Shown: one piece after another, positions 6,964 to 14,593 of the stretch
How the letters are laid out: the number at the start of each line of letters is the position of its first letter
Position numbering within the stretch: position 1 is the stretch's first letter
Origin: CAYZEE01 sp964477485
GTDB lineage: Bacteria > Patescibacteriota > Microgenomatia > Levybacterales > UBA12049
Length of the DNA: 15,989 nucleotides
NCBI GenBank assembly: GCA_964477485.1
Contig: CAYZEE010000027.1
Span: 1 to 15,989 of the forward strand
Reading direction: 5' to 3'
Made by a program: the position numbers and the translations under genes
The notes under the pieces: generated by a model
What the model was told of the DNA's origin: nothing
The model's input: the letters and a program-made list of their open reading frames with translations, nothing else
The model's database searches: none

Positions 6964-7764
6964 TTAACTGCTTGCGCTTGCATAGTGTCTAAGAGAAAAT
7001 CTAAAAAATCTAAGACTTAAGTATAAAAGAACTGCGCTTACAAAAACTGCTATCAAGACAGAATTAAAAGATAAAAGTCCCATTGCAGCCTTTGCCGGAA
7101 AAGTTATCATAATTCCAACAGGAATAAGAAATGTGATGAAAGCCCGGAGCGGATTTCTATAAATATCAATAGGGAATCTTCCCATTTGGGTAAGATCCCG
7201 GAAGAGCCAAAGCGTATTATCAATTTCTGTTGTAAGAATTCCAATTGCAAGAGCCAAAATATGAAAAGACAGCGCTATCACAAGACCATTTATCAAAAGC
7301 ACGGTATATATTAATACGTTAAAAGGGGTGACGTAGGATAAATGCGAAAGTGAAACATAAATAAAAAAGAAGGATATTACAAGAATAGGAACGTCCAAAA
7401 TATCACTTCCCCCAAAAAGAAGACGAAAAAGAACGGGCATTGGTTTGGTCAAAAAATAATCAAAATCTCCGGTTAGAACATAACTTCTAAATCTATAAAC
7501 CTCTCTTAGGAAAAACTGTGCCAGACTATCAATTATGTTAAATGTTATGTAAAAGAGTATAACCTGCCAGAGAGTATATCCTGCGATAGCATGAGTTCTT
7601 GATGCAATCACGAGAAGAAAAAAGAGAAAAAAAGCAAATCTTATCATTTTACCAAAAACAAAGAGTATTGCTCCAAATCTTGACACGAATGCAGTTTGAG
7701 AAACCATCGCTGTCATCCTCAACCAGAGTTTTATATATTTTGTCAAACCCATTCTACCTTCCAT
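6964..7764 (-). CDS. ABC-2 type exporter permease, COG3694-like
   Basis: A protein of up to 266 residues with about six membrane helices, third gene of an ATPase-permease-permease operon. The segment GRFPIDIYRNPLRAFITFLIPVGIMITFPAKAAMG (about residues 193-227) is typical of the COG3694 family of uncharacterised or viologen-type exporters. Two starts are possible: ATG at 7764, overlapping the upstream gene by 11 nt, or ATG at 7752 (residue 5), one base after the upstream TAG stop and preceded by GGAAGG four bases away. I favour 7752 because of that ribosome-binding site. Together with the ATPase and the other permease it should form an exporter, the two permeases providing the membrane channel. 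Substrate unknown. Confidence 0.85.
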   Translation of the reverse strand: MEGRMGLTKYIKLWLRMTAMVSQTAFVSRFGAILFVFGKMIRFAFFLFFLLVIASRTHAIAGYTLWQVILFYITFNIIDSLAQFFLREVYRFRSYVLTGDFDYFLTKPMPVLFRLLFGGSDILDVPILVISFFFIYVSLSHLSYVTPFNVLIYTVLLINGLVIALSFHILALAIGILTTEIDNTLWLFRDLTQMGRFPIDIYRNPLRAFITFLIPVGIMITFPAKAAMGLLSFNSVLIAVFVSAVLLYLSLRFFRFSLRHYASASS

Positions 7765-8547
7765 AAGCTGTATAATTTTTTAATCCTTTCTGCCAAAAGA
7801 ATTTTAATAAAAAATAGATTACAAAAACCCAGACTAAGGAAATCAGAAGTCCTGTTAGGACCTGCGGAAAATTTAATTGTCCAAGATAAATTTTAACGGG
7901 GAAATATAAAAGATATGTAAACGGAAGAAATTTTAAAACTGCAAAAATACTTTTTGGTAAAATATCCAAAGGAAATAATGAGCCTGCAAAAAATCCAAGG
8001 AGGGTTATAAAGATAAATCTTGGCGCCCAAACCTCAGGACTCCAAAAACCTATAAGACCAAGCAAGAAATTTAAGAAAAAATAAATAGAAAGAGCTAGAA
8101 CTGCCGAAAGAATAAAAAACAAAAGATAAAAAGGATTTGTTTGGATAAAAAATGGCGGCTTAAGAATTATAAAGATCAAAGTCAGCTCAACTGCCGAAAA
8201 ACATACATTCATCGACTTATCTCCGATATCTCTTGAAAACCAGTATGCGAAATAGTTTATAGGTTTTAGTAAAAAATTTAATAGATTACCATTATTGATT
8301 TCTTCTCCTACAGCGTACGTCCTTGAGGAAAGAACAATAGAGTCAATCAAAGACGTTCCTAAGATATAGGTAAGCATAAGAGACTGGCTGTATCCCAGAA
8401 GAGTCTTTCCGGGTGGAATTATCACAAGCCAGAGAAAATAAATAGTCAAAGCGCAATTATATTTCTTACTCTCCACATAATAAAACTTACTCTATATGTA
8501 AGCATTTCATCCCACGTATTTCTTGCAATAATGTAATATTTTTTCAT
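7754..8547 (-). pseudogene. ABC-2 type exporter permease, COG4587-like, frameshifted near its 5' end
   Basis: The frame open from GTG 8476 (240 residues) lacks the family's N-terminus. The missing part is in another frame: ATG at 8547, overlapping the ATPase stop as ATGA, encodes 33 residues (MKKYYIIARNTW...VRNIIAL) before a TGA at 8446-8448. Adding one T in the TTT at 8448-8450 joins them into a continuous protein of about 264 residues, with RNIIALLTIYFLWLVII completing the first membrane helix. Length and sequence (for example NGNLLNFLLKPINYFAYWF) then fit the COG4587 permease family. The joint reads GCG CTT TGA and needs a -1 shift. Possible causes are a sequencing or assembly error, a real inactivating mutation, or slippage. 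Translation from the GTG would give a permease without its first helix. It is the middle gene of the exporter operon. Confidence 0.85.
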
Positions 8548-9521
8548 TCTTTATTTTCGGTATAAACTTGAGCCACTACATCTTCTATCTGCGGTTCTTC
8601 AATTGTAATATCCTCAACTTCAAAATTCTTAAGTATCGTAGAAGCGGTTGAGTTTGCTTTCTTATTTGGGACACTTAGAATTAGTTCCGGATAGGTAAAA
8701 GAATTTACGTTACCCAATTTGTTAATCTTTTTAGGATCCGCATATTCTTTAAATATTACTGTTATTTTTTTATAAGGAGCATAAATTTCAACAAGAGAAG
8801 AAAGCTGTCCATCAAAAATGATTTTGCCAAAATTTATAATTATTACGCGCTTGCAAAGCGCTTCAACGTCCTGCATGTAATGGCTGGTCAAAATAATCGT
8901 TGATTTAAAACGGATATTGTATTCTTTTATAAAGTCCCGGAGTTTCTTCTGCATTAAGACATCAAGACCAATTGTTGGTTCATCCAAAAATAAAACTTTT
9001 GGGGAGTGGATAATTGATGCCATAATTTCCATTTTCATACGTTGTCCCAGAGAAAGTTTTTTAACAGGAACTTTAACGATATCTTCTACCTCCAAGAGAG
9101 AGCAAAGCCCACCAAGAACTGTATTGTATTTTTCATCCGAAATCCCATATATTTCTTTGTTTAAGATAAGCGTATCTATCGCCAGCAAATCCCACCAAAG
9201 CTGATTTTTTTGTCCCATTACAAGTGATATTTGCTTAAGAAATTTATTTTTTCTCTGATATGGAGTAAAACCTAGAACTGAAATTGCTCCTTTTGTTGGA
9301 TACAAGAGGCCAGATAGGCATTTAAGAGTCGTAGTTTTCCCTGCTCCATTTGGACCAATAAAACCGACGAGTTCTCCTTCGCTTATTTCAAAAGAAATAT
9401 CATCTACTGCTTTAACTGTCTCGTATTTTCTTACAAACAGAGATTTTATAGATCCTAAAATGCCTGGTTCTTTCTGATGGACCTGGTAGTATTTTGATAG
9501 ATGAGAAACAGAAATAGACAT
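8544..9521 (-). CDS. ABC-2 type exporter ATP-binding protein, COG4586-like
   Basis: A 325-residue ABC ATPase. Walker A GPNGAGKTT (residues 56-64), Q-loop region with GQKNQLWWDL (a stretch characteristic of COG4586), signature LSLGQ (about 156-160), Walker B VLFLDEPT (about 175-182) and switch histidine in TSHYMQD (about 213-219). A C-terminal extension of about 90 residues follows the nucleotide-binding domain, as is usual in this family. It energises export together with the two permeases encoded directly downstream. The stop TGA (8544-8546) overlaps the ATG of the next gene as ATGA, the classic sign of translational coupling. Members are linked to drug or viologen export, but the substrate here is unknown. 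An unusual heptamer array with a hairpin lies just upstream. Confidence 0.93.
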   Translation of the reverse strand: MSISVSHLSKYYQVHQKEPGILGSIKSLFVRKYETVKAVDDISFEISEGELVGFIGPNGAGKTTTLKCLSGLLYPTKGAISVLGFTPYQRKNKFLKQISLVMGQKNQLWWDLLAIDTLILNKEIYGISDEKYNTVLGGLCSLLEVEDIVKVPVKKLSLGQRMKMEIMASIIHSPKVLFLDEPTIGLDVLMQKKLRDFIKEYNIRFKSTIILTSHYMQDVEALCKRVIIINFGKIIFDGQLSSLVEIYAPYKKITVIFKEYADPKKINKLGNVNSFTYPELILSVPNKKANSTASTILKNFEVEDITIEEPQIEDVVAQVYTENKE

Positions 9522-9526
9522 AGAAT

Positions 9527-9592
9527 TAGCAATTAGCCACTAGAGTTTAGCGACTAGTAGTAATTATAATCCTACTAGTTGCTAGTTGCTAT
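9527..9592 (-). repeat. 7-nt phased TAGNNNN array with a central hairpin
   Basis: On the plus strand TAG recurs every 7 nt at 9527, 9534, 9541, 9548 and 9555 (units TAGCAAT, TAGCCAC, TAGAGTT, TAGCGAC), then at 9576 and 9583 (TAGTTGC twice) with TA again at 9590; the phase is kept across the middle (21 nt = 3 x 7). Within it, 9549-9560 and 9572-9583 are complementary over 12 bp with one G-U pair and an 11-nt loop. It fills most of the 74-nt gap between HU and the ABC ATPase gene and has no U-tract, so it is not a plain intrinsic terminator. It resembles short heptanucleotide repeats known from cyanobacteria (STRR) in kind, not in sequence. Confidence 0.7.
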
Positions 9593-9595
9593 CGT

Positions 9596-9868
9596 CTACC
9601 TTACTGCCTTTTTAAGTGTCTTGCCGGGAGTAAAGCCAGGAGCTTTTCTTGATGCTATTGTAATTTTCTCCCCGGTCTTTGGATTTCTTCCTACTCTTTG
9701 CGCTCTCTTTCTGATGCTAAAAGTGCCAAACCCTGTAATGACAACCTTTTCTCCTCTTTTTAAAGAATCACGGATAGATACTATAATGGCCTGGGTTGCA
9801 TCTCTTGCCGCTTTATTGGTTAAATTTGCTTTTTTAGCAACGATTTCGATAAGGTCTCTTTTTGTCAA
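9596..9868 (-). CDS. hup: HU-family DNA-binding protein
   Basis: A 90-residue protein, the standard HU/IHF length. The start MTKRDLIEIVAKKANL, the central GEKVVITGFGTFSIRKRAQRVGRNP beta arm with its conserved RNP tip (about residues 60-62), and the GEKITIASRKAPGFTPGKTLKKAV tail are textbook HU. It binds and bends DNA without strict sequence specificity and compacts the nucleoid. The start codon is TTG (9868), supported by AAGGGTGGTGAT 5 nt upstream and by the normal N-terminus. A good promoter (TTGACA, 17 bp, TATTTT) lies about 55-85 nt upstream, giving a leader of about 50 nt, unlike the leaderless neighbours. A short CCC-GAA-GGG hairpin could partly mask the ribosome-binding site. Confidence 0.95.
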   Translation of the reverse strand: MTKRDLIEIVAKKANLTNKAARDATQAIIVSIRDSLKRGEKVVITGFGTFSIRKRAQRVGRNPKTGEKITIASRKAPGFTPGKTLKKAVR

Positions 9869-9924
9869 AATATATCACCACCCTTCGGGCAAATAATTTT
9901 AGAATTACAATTTAGTTTAGATTA

Positions 9925-9953
9925 AAAATACAATGAAAACTACGTGTTGTCAA
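9925..9953 (-). promoter_or_regulatory. promoter of the HU gene
   Basis: Minus strand: consensus TTGACA (9948-9953), 17 bp, TATTTT (9925-9930). It predicts a start near 9918 and a leader of about 50 nt containing a Shine-Dalgarno-like AAGGGTGGTGAT. Confidence 0.65.
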
Positions 9954-9975
9954 GATATCAAAAGAGGACAAAATA

Positions 9976-11244
9976 TTAACTTTCCGACTGAGATGAAACT
10001 GCGCGGAATTCACGAATCGCCGTTACCTTCACTTCTCCCGGCACTGCCAAAGACTTGCTGACTTCTTCTCTAATCTTATGAGCCACAAGAGTTGTCTGCG
10101 CGTCATCAAGTTTCCCGGGGTCTATAATAACTCTAAGTTCCCGTCCTGCTTCAAAAGCATAGGCATCCTCAACCCCTTCATATTTTTTGGCAATTTCCTC
10201 CATGTCACCAAGGCGCTTTGCATACTCTTCAACATCTTCATATCTTGCTCCCGGTCTTGCTCCTGAAATCGCATCGGCTATATAAACGATTACCGATTCT
10301 ACAGAGGAAAAAGGCTTATCTTCGTGGTGTTCAAGTACACAGTTTATAATAGGACGAGGTATATTAAAACGGACGAGTAGATCTCCTCCAAGTTTTACAT
10401 GGCTTCCTTCACCCTCAACAACTTTTCCAATATCATGAAAAAGGCAGCCAAGACGGACTATATCTACATTAGCTCCTATTTCATGCGCTATATGGATCCC
10501 TATTTTTGTCTCCTCAAGTGTATGAACTATTAAGTTTTGTCCGTAAGAAGTCCTGAATTTAAATCTTCCAAGGATTGATAAAAGCTCTGTTGGTAAATTG
10601 AAGACGCCGACTTCATGGGCAAGTTTTTGGCCCTCTTCAAGCATAATTTTCTCAACTTCGTTTTTTGTCTGGGAAACTATTTCTTCTATTCGAAAAGGCT
10701 GAATTCTCGTATCTTTTATAAGCTTCTCCAGTGACCTTCTGGCAACCTCCCGCCTGACCGGATCAAAAGAGGATAGTCTAATAATGCCCTCTTCGTCAAG
10801 ATCCACATCAACTCCTGTTGCCTGCTCAAAAGCTCGTATATTTCTCCCTTCTTTGCCGATAATTCGCCCCTTTATGTCCTCATCAGGAATCTTAACGGTT
10901 GAAAGTGTATATTCTGCTATATAGTTAAGAGCTCCATGACGCATGCTGTCTATTAGGATTTCTTGTGCCTTTATGTCTGCTGTTCTTTTTGCCTCTTCCT
11001 CTGCCTCTTTAACGATCCGGGCCACAACCTGCGCTTCTTTCTCCTCAACTTCTTTAAGAAGTATCTTTTTTGCTTCTTCCGAGGTCATTCCGGATGCTTT
11101 TGAAAGCTTCTCTCTGTATTCTTCTTTAAGTTCTTTTAGATCTTCTTTTTCTTTTTCAAGCTCTCTTGTGTTGCGCTCGAGCTTTTCTTCTTTCTCAAGA
11201 AGCTTTTTCTCAAAAGTAATTAAATCTTGTTTATCTGACGCCAT
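9976..11244 (-). CDS. rny: ribonuclease Y lacking the membrane anchor
   Basis: A 422-residue RNase Y, the endoribonuclease that starts mRNA decay in many bacteria. A charged coiled coil (residues about 5-100) is followed by a KH domain with GRIIGKEGRN (126-135), an HD phosphohydrolase domain with His241, His270-Asp271 (FHDIGK) and HHEDKPF (306-312), then the C-terminal region with SGARPGAR (327-334), AGREL and a final PGEVKVTAIREFRA. The catalytic set looks intact. Typical RNase Y is about 500-520 residues with an N-terminal transmembrane helix; here the protein starts directly in the coiled coil, and an in-frame TAA two codons before the ATG excludes a longer form. It should therefore be soluble, or be tethered by a partner. 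A TATAAA box lies 6 nt before the ATG and a stronger promoter about 105 nt upstream. Confidence 0.94.
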   Translation of the reverse strand: MASDKQDLITFEKKLLEKEEKLERNTRELEKEKEDLKELKEEYREKLSKASGMTSEEAKKILLKEVEEKEAQVVARIVKEAEEEAKRTADIKAQEILIDSMRHGALNYIAEYTLSTVKIPDEDIKGRIIGKEGRNIRAFEQATGVDVDLDEEGIIRLSSFDPVRREVARRSLEKLIKDTRIQPFRIEEIVSQTKNEVEKIMLEEGQKLAHEVGVFNLPTELLSILGRFKFRTSYGQNLIVHTLEETKIGIHIAHEIGANVDIVRLGCLFHDIGKVVEGEGSHVKLGGDLLVRFNIPRPIINCVLEHHEDKPFSSVESVIVYIADAISGARPGARYEDVEEYAKRLGDMEEIAKKYEGVEDAYAFEAGRELRVIIDPGKLDDAQTTLVAHKIREEVSKSLAVPGEVKVTAIREFRAVSSQSES

Positions 11245-11250
11245 AGTTTA

Positions 11251-11256
11251 TTTATA
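11251..11256 (-). promoter_or_regulatory. possible proximal -10 of rny
   Basis: TATAAA on the minus strand ends 6 nt before the rny ATG; it has no extended TG and no good -35, so it is a weaker candidate than the distal promoter. Confidence 0.35.
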
Positions 11257-11355
11257 TCTTGAAGACAATAGAAGAAATGGAAACTTTAATTTCCTATAAA
11301 AGTTGTTTTGTCTCTGAGATTTTGCACAACCATTAAGCTACTGCCTTCTTTATAA

Positions 11356-11385
11356 ATTATACTCCATCCTCTGGCAGAGAGTCAA
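11356..11385 (-). promoter_or_regulatory. distal promoter upstream of rny
   Basis: Minus strand: TTGACT (11380-11385), 18 bp, TATAAT (11356-11361), the best match to sigma-70 consensus in the window. It overlaps the stop of the secreted-protein gene. Predicted start near 11349 gives a leader of about 105 nt before rny, with a small GGAAA/TTTCC hairpin and a 15-codon ATG frame; alternatively it drives a small RNA. Confidence 0.65.
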
Positions 11386-12971
11386 TCATCGGAGGTATGT
11401 GAAACAACTGGAGCCGGAATTCCCGGGCAAACTTTATTCCAGTTCTTAAGACCGGCAATTTTTACTGGCACCTGAGCGGTGCCGGAATCATCACCAATAG
11501 TTAATGTTACTTGAGAAGGATTTTTAAGCCGGCACGGGTTAAGCCCATGGATCTCAAAGTGAAATTTATAGTTATTGTTTCCAAGAGATATAATCTGTAT
11601 TTCAGTTTTATTACCATTGACCATTCCCTCGAAGGTATAAGTTGTCCCGCCTGTATTTTCGTCCTTATTTCCACTTGCTAATTTAAAAGAGCCCGGTGGA
11701 ATTGTAAGAGAAAGAGCCGGGGAACTTAGGGTAACCGTCTCATTAACCGGATCTATTCCATCACTTTGCTGTCCCAGTGTAAAGGCGCCTTGGATCTCTA
11801 GCTGAGTTTCAGAAATCTTTCTTCCTATTTCAGCTTGTATTTTGGCTGAAAAAGTGGCAAATGGGACGGGTATTACGTTAAACTGCGCTGTAGATGAAGC
11901 ATTATTTCCGGCATTATCCGTAGCATCAACAGCTAAGGTATGCTGTCCAAGACCTAGAGTCTTCAAGTCAATCGTTTGGCCGCTATCTACCGGGACTCCA
12001 TCCAATAGTGCCGTTGTGGTCGCAACTGCCGAAACCGTATCCGTAGCACTAAAATCAAGAGTTAAAAGTCCAGCATGATAATAGCTTGTAGGCTGCGGTG
12101 AGGTTATGGTAATAACAGGAGGGGTTTTATCTATTTTTATTGTTTGGGTTTTTGTTGCCTCAATATTGCCGGCATTGTCGGTTGAGCGGAAGTATAATGT
12201 TGTTGTTCCTTCGGTAGTAATCGTAAATGGAGAGACATAAGTAGTCCAGGTAGAACCATCAAAACTATATTCTGTATTTTTTACACCCGATCCGCCCGGC
12301 TCATTATCAGTCGCTTGAAGTGTTACCGAAACATCCGATGTGTACCAGCCATTATTCCCAAGAGTTCCGGAAAGAGTAGCTGTTGTTACGGGAGGAACGG
12401 TATCTGTTGGCGCCGCGCTGTCTACATATGCCCAAGTTGTATAATAAGTATCCCCTGTTTCTTCGGCATCAAATTCCAATCTAAGAGTCTTGCCCATGTA
12501 GGCAGACAAATCAATACTGACTGTTCGCCAACCCGTAGTCTTCAAAGAAAGATCTGACCCCCATGCCGTCTGAGAATAATAAGCTACATTTGTACCGGTA
12601 GAGACATCCTCAACCCTGTAATAAAACTTGTCATATCCGGTATAGTCATAAGTAAAAACATCGTAAGCAAAAGTTAACGTAGGGTTCACTACTACAAAAT
12701 CCTGATATACTGTGTTGGGGCCTAATGACCTTGCGTTAAATCCGGGTGTGCCAAGACGCAACATATAATTTCCCTGATATGGTGTATTATAGCCATCCGG
12801 GCCTACAACTCCGGCAAAATCAACCACAGTTCCCTGAGTCCAGCCGGTAAGATCCCCTGTCTCAAAACCAGGATTAACTAAATTATCAGCAAAAGAAGCA
12901 CGAGTGGACATTAGAAACAAAATTCCAAAAACGAAAATTGATAGTGCAAGCTTTTTAATATTTTTTTTCAC
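11382..12971 (-). CDS. secreted multidomain protein with OmpL47/Ig-like repeats
   Basis: A 529-residue exported protein. The signal peptide has a lysine-rich start (KKNIKK), a hydrophobic core (about residues 8-22) and a likely cleavage after SFA at residue 28. Then comes a beta-sandwich, lectin- or MAM-like region opening with NPGFETGDLTGWTQG (to about residue 190), an OmpL47-type domain (about 195-285: GWYTSDVSVTLQATD, TEYSFDGSTW, STDNAGN), an Ig-like domain starting DKTPPVITITSP (about 285-370), and a C-terminal region of about 155 residues that I do not recognise, with two cysteines (PCRLK, KVCPG) that could form a disulfide. No sortase motif or C-terminal membrane helix is seen, so it is probably secreted or loosely attached. 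Likely role: surface binding or adhesion, inferred from domains. The start is GTG with no Shine-Dalgarno. Confidence 0.82.
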   Translation of the reverse strand: MKKNIKKLALSIFVFGILFLMSTRASFADNLVNPGFETGDLTGWTQGTVVDFAGVVGPDGYNTPYQGNYMLRLGTPGFNARSLGPNTVYQDFVVVNPTLTFAYDVFTYDYTGYDKFYYRVEDVSTGTNVAYYSQTAWGSDLSLKTTGWRTVSIDLSAYMGKTLRLEFDAEETGDTYYTTWAYVDSAAPTDTVPPVTTATLSGTLGNNGWYTSDVSVTLQATDNEPGGSGVKNTEYSFDGSTWTTYVSPFTITTEGTTTLYFRSTDNAGNIEATKTQTIKIDKTPPVITITSPQPTSYYHAGLLTLDFSATDTVSAVATTTALLDGVPVDSGQTIDLKTLGLGQHTLAVDATDNAGNNASSTAQFNVIPVPFATFSAKIQAEIGRKISETQLEIQGAFTLGQQSDGIDPVNETVTLSSPALSLTIPPGSFKLASGNKDENTGGTTYTFEGMVNGNKTEIQIISLGNNNYKFHFEIHGLNPCRLKNPSQVTLTIGDDSGTAQVPVKIAGLKNWNKVCPGIPAPVVSHTSDD

Positions 12972-12995
12972 TCGGATTTTGTTCTGTATTTTTTG

Positions 12996-13004
12996 AGTAT
13001 ATCA
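12996..13004 (-). promoter_or_regulatory. extended -10 of the secreted-protein gene
   Basis: TGATATACT on the minus strand lies in the 50-nt gap after recX, 24 nt before the GTG start, predicting a short leader of about 17-18 nt. No strong -35. Confidence 0.45.
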
Positions 13005-13021
13005 AAATATTTCTAATTAAG

Positions 13022-13498
13022 TCAATATGTCAATTTCATCCTTGAAAAGACCTTTTTGATAACGTCATAATCAAATCCTTTTGACGCAAGGAAACGGCCA
13101 AGCTTTTGAATTTTTTCTTCTTTTGATGAATTTTTATACCTAGACAATCTTTTTTCAATTAGTTTTTCTGCTGACTCCAAATCATCTTTATTCGTAATTC
13201 CTGATTCATAAATCATCTTCTTAATCAAATCCTGCGCAATTCCTTTTTGCCTTAATTCCATTTTAATCAGTCTTAAGGAACGGGGCTTAAATGCTGTCCT
13301 TTGTTCAATCCACCATTTCGCAAACTCTTCATCGTTTAAGAAATTTTTCTCCTTTAACTTAACTGAGATAGCTTGAATCGTTGAATCGGGGACTTTGGCT
13401 TTTTTCAGATTATCCCTGACTTCTTTTTCCGACCGAGGACGAAAAGATAAGAAACGAAGCGCCTTGTTATAGAATTTATCAAAAATATCTCTATCCAT
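13022..13498 (-). CDS. recX: RecA regulator RecX
   Basis: A 158-residue RecX-family protein. It is all-helical and built of three-helix repeats: the first contains ALRFLSFRPRSEKEVRDNLKK (about residues 13-33), then LNDEEFAKWWIEQRTAFKPRSLRLIKMELRQKGI (about 54-87), and a last repeat ending LASKGFDYDVIKKVF. RecX binds in the groove of RecA filaments and restrains RecA strand exchange and coprotease activity. Length is in the normal 150-160 range. Its ATG follows the recA stop directly (TAA ATG), so the two are co-transcribed and translationally coupled, the standard recA-recX arrangement. Confidence 0.93.
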   Translation of the reverse strand: MDRDIFDKFYNKALRFLSFRPRSEKEVRDNLKKAKVPDSTIQAISVKLKEKNFLNDEEFAKWWIEQRTAFKPRSLRLIKMELRQKGIAQDLIKKMIYESGITNKDDLESAEKLIEKRLSRYKNSSKEEKIQKLGRFLASKGFDYDVIKKVFSRMKLTY

Positions 13499-14584
13499 TT
13501 AGGCGGCGATTTCTTTTCCCTCAACTCCGACGGCAACAGGAGTACCTGAGGATTGGCTTTTCTTCATAATCTCATCAACGATTTTTTTGGCAGTTTCCGG
13601 ATTCTCTTTTAAAAATATTTTAGTTGCATCTTTACCCTGTCCAAGCATTAACTCTCCAAATCTAAAGAAAGCGCCTGATTTTTGAATAATTCCCATCTCA
13701 ACACCTACGTCAATTATTCCTCCTTCTCTTGATATTCCGCTGTCTGCCATAACATCAAACTCGGCAATTCGAAAAGGCGCTGCAACTTTATTTTTTACAA
13801 TCTTTACCCTATGTCTCGAACCAACAACCTTATCATTCTCTTTAAGAGTCTCAATTTTCCGAGAGTCTAGTCTAACCGATGAATAAAACTTAAGCGCAAG
13901 TCCTCCTGTTGTTGTCTCGGGGTTTCCAAACATAACTCCAATTTTCTGACGCAACTGATTAGTAAAGATAACAACAGTCTTTGATTTTGAAATAACTCCG
14001 GTAAGTTTTCTAAGAGCTTGAGACATAAGACGCGCCTGAAGTCCCACCATCGCATCTCCCATTTCTCCTTCAATTTCAGCTCGCGGAACCAAAGCCGCAA
14101 CAGAGTCAATAACGAGGACATCAACTCCGCCGCTTCTAATTAAACTTTCTGCAATTTCCAAAGCCTGCTCTCCGGTATCGGGTTGGGAGATAAGAAGTTC
14201 ATCAAGTTTTACTCCAATTCGCTCTGCCCATAAAGGATCTAGCGCATGTTCTGCATCAATAAATGCTGCAATCCCGCCGTGCTTTTGGGCCTGGGCTATA
14301 ATTGATAAACAAATAGTTGTCTTTCCGGACGCCTCCGGACCAAAAACTTCAATAACCCGTCCTCTTGGCACTCCTCCTATGCCCAGTGCCAAATCCAAGG
14401 GAAGACATCCGGTTGAGATGGACGAGACATCAAGCTTTCCTCCTATTTCTCCAAAACGCATGATAGAACCGCGACCGTATTGTTTTTCTATCTGCTCCAT
14501 CGCGAGTTTTACCGCCTCGAGTTTTTTGGAAGATTCTGTCTGGCCGTTTACCGGAGTTTTTGCTGATTTTGGTGTCCTCGCCAT
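13499..14584 (-). CDS. recA: recombinase RecA
   Basis: A 361-residue RecA, the ATP-dependent strand-exchange protein of homologous recombination. Walker A GPEASGKTT (residues 82-90), the VDVLVIDSVAALVPRAEIEGEMGD Walker B/L1 region, and NQLRQKIGVMFGNPETTTGGLALKFYSSVRLD covering loop L2 are all intact, followed by the C-terminal domain. Compared with E. coli the N-terminus is about 16 residues longer (a Lys/Thr/Ser-rich tail). recX follows immediately. The promoter TTGTAT-16 bp-TACAAT with an extended TGT ends 9 nt before the ATG, giving a leader of only 2-3 nt. I see no LexA box, so SOS control by LexA is not supported from this sequence. Confidence 0.97.
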   Translation of the reverse strand: MARTPKSAKTPVNGQTESSKKLEAVKLAMEQIEKQYGRGSIMRFGEIGGKLDVSSISTGCLPLDLALGIGGVPRGRVIEVFGPEASGKTTICLSIIAQAQKHGGIAAFIDAEHALDPLWAERIGVKLDELLISQPDTGEQALEIAESLIRSGGVDVLVIDSVAALVPRAEIEGEMGDAMVGLQARLMSQALRKLTGVISKSKTVVIFTNQLRQKIGVMFGNPETTTGGLALKFYSSVRLDSRKIETLKENDKVVGSRHRVKIVKNKVAAPFRIAEFDVMADSGISREGGIIDVGVEMGIIQKSGAFFRFGELMLGQGKDATKIFLKENPETAKKIVDEIMKKSQSSGTPVAVGVEGKEIAA

Positions 14585-14593
14585 AACAACCCC

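Noticed and set aside
8446..8452. CTTTGAC at the permease frameshift, identical to the RF2 (prfB) programmed +1 frameshift site
   Set aside because: A +1 shift leads to the wrong frame, which reads as non-membrane sequence. Continuity needs a -1 shift, and there is no X-XXY-YYZ slippery heptamer, so a base deletion is the simpler reading.
10943..11299. Serine-rich open frame on the plus strand opposite the RNase Y coiled coil
   Set aside because: It is the antisense shadow of a Glu/Lys-rich coiled coil (Ser/Phe-rich translation) with no start signals.
11314..11342. GTAGCTTAATGG motif resembling a tRNA D arm upstream of rny
   Set aside because: No acceptor, anticodon or T stem can be drawn around it on the minus strand; treated only as leader sequence.
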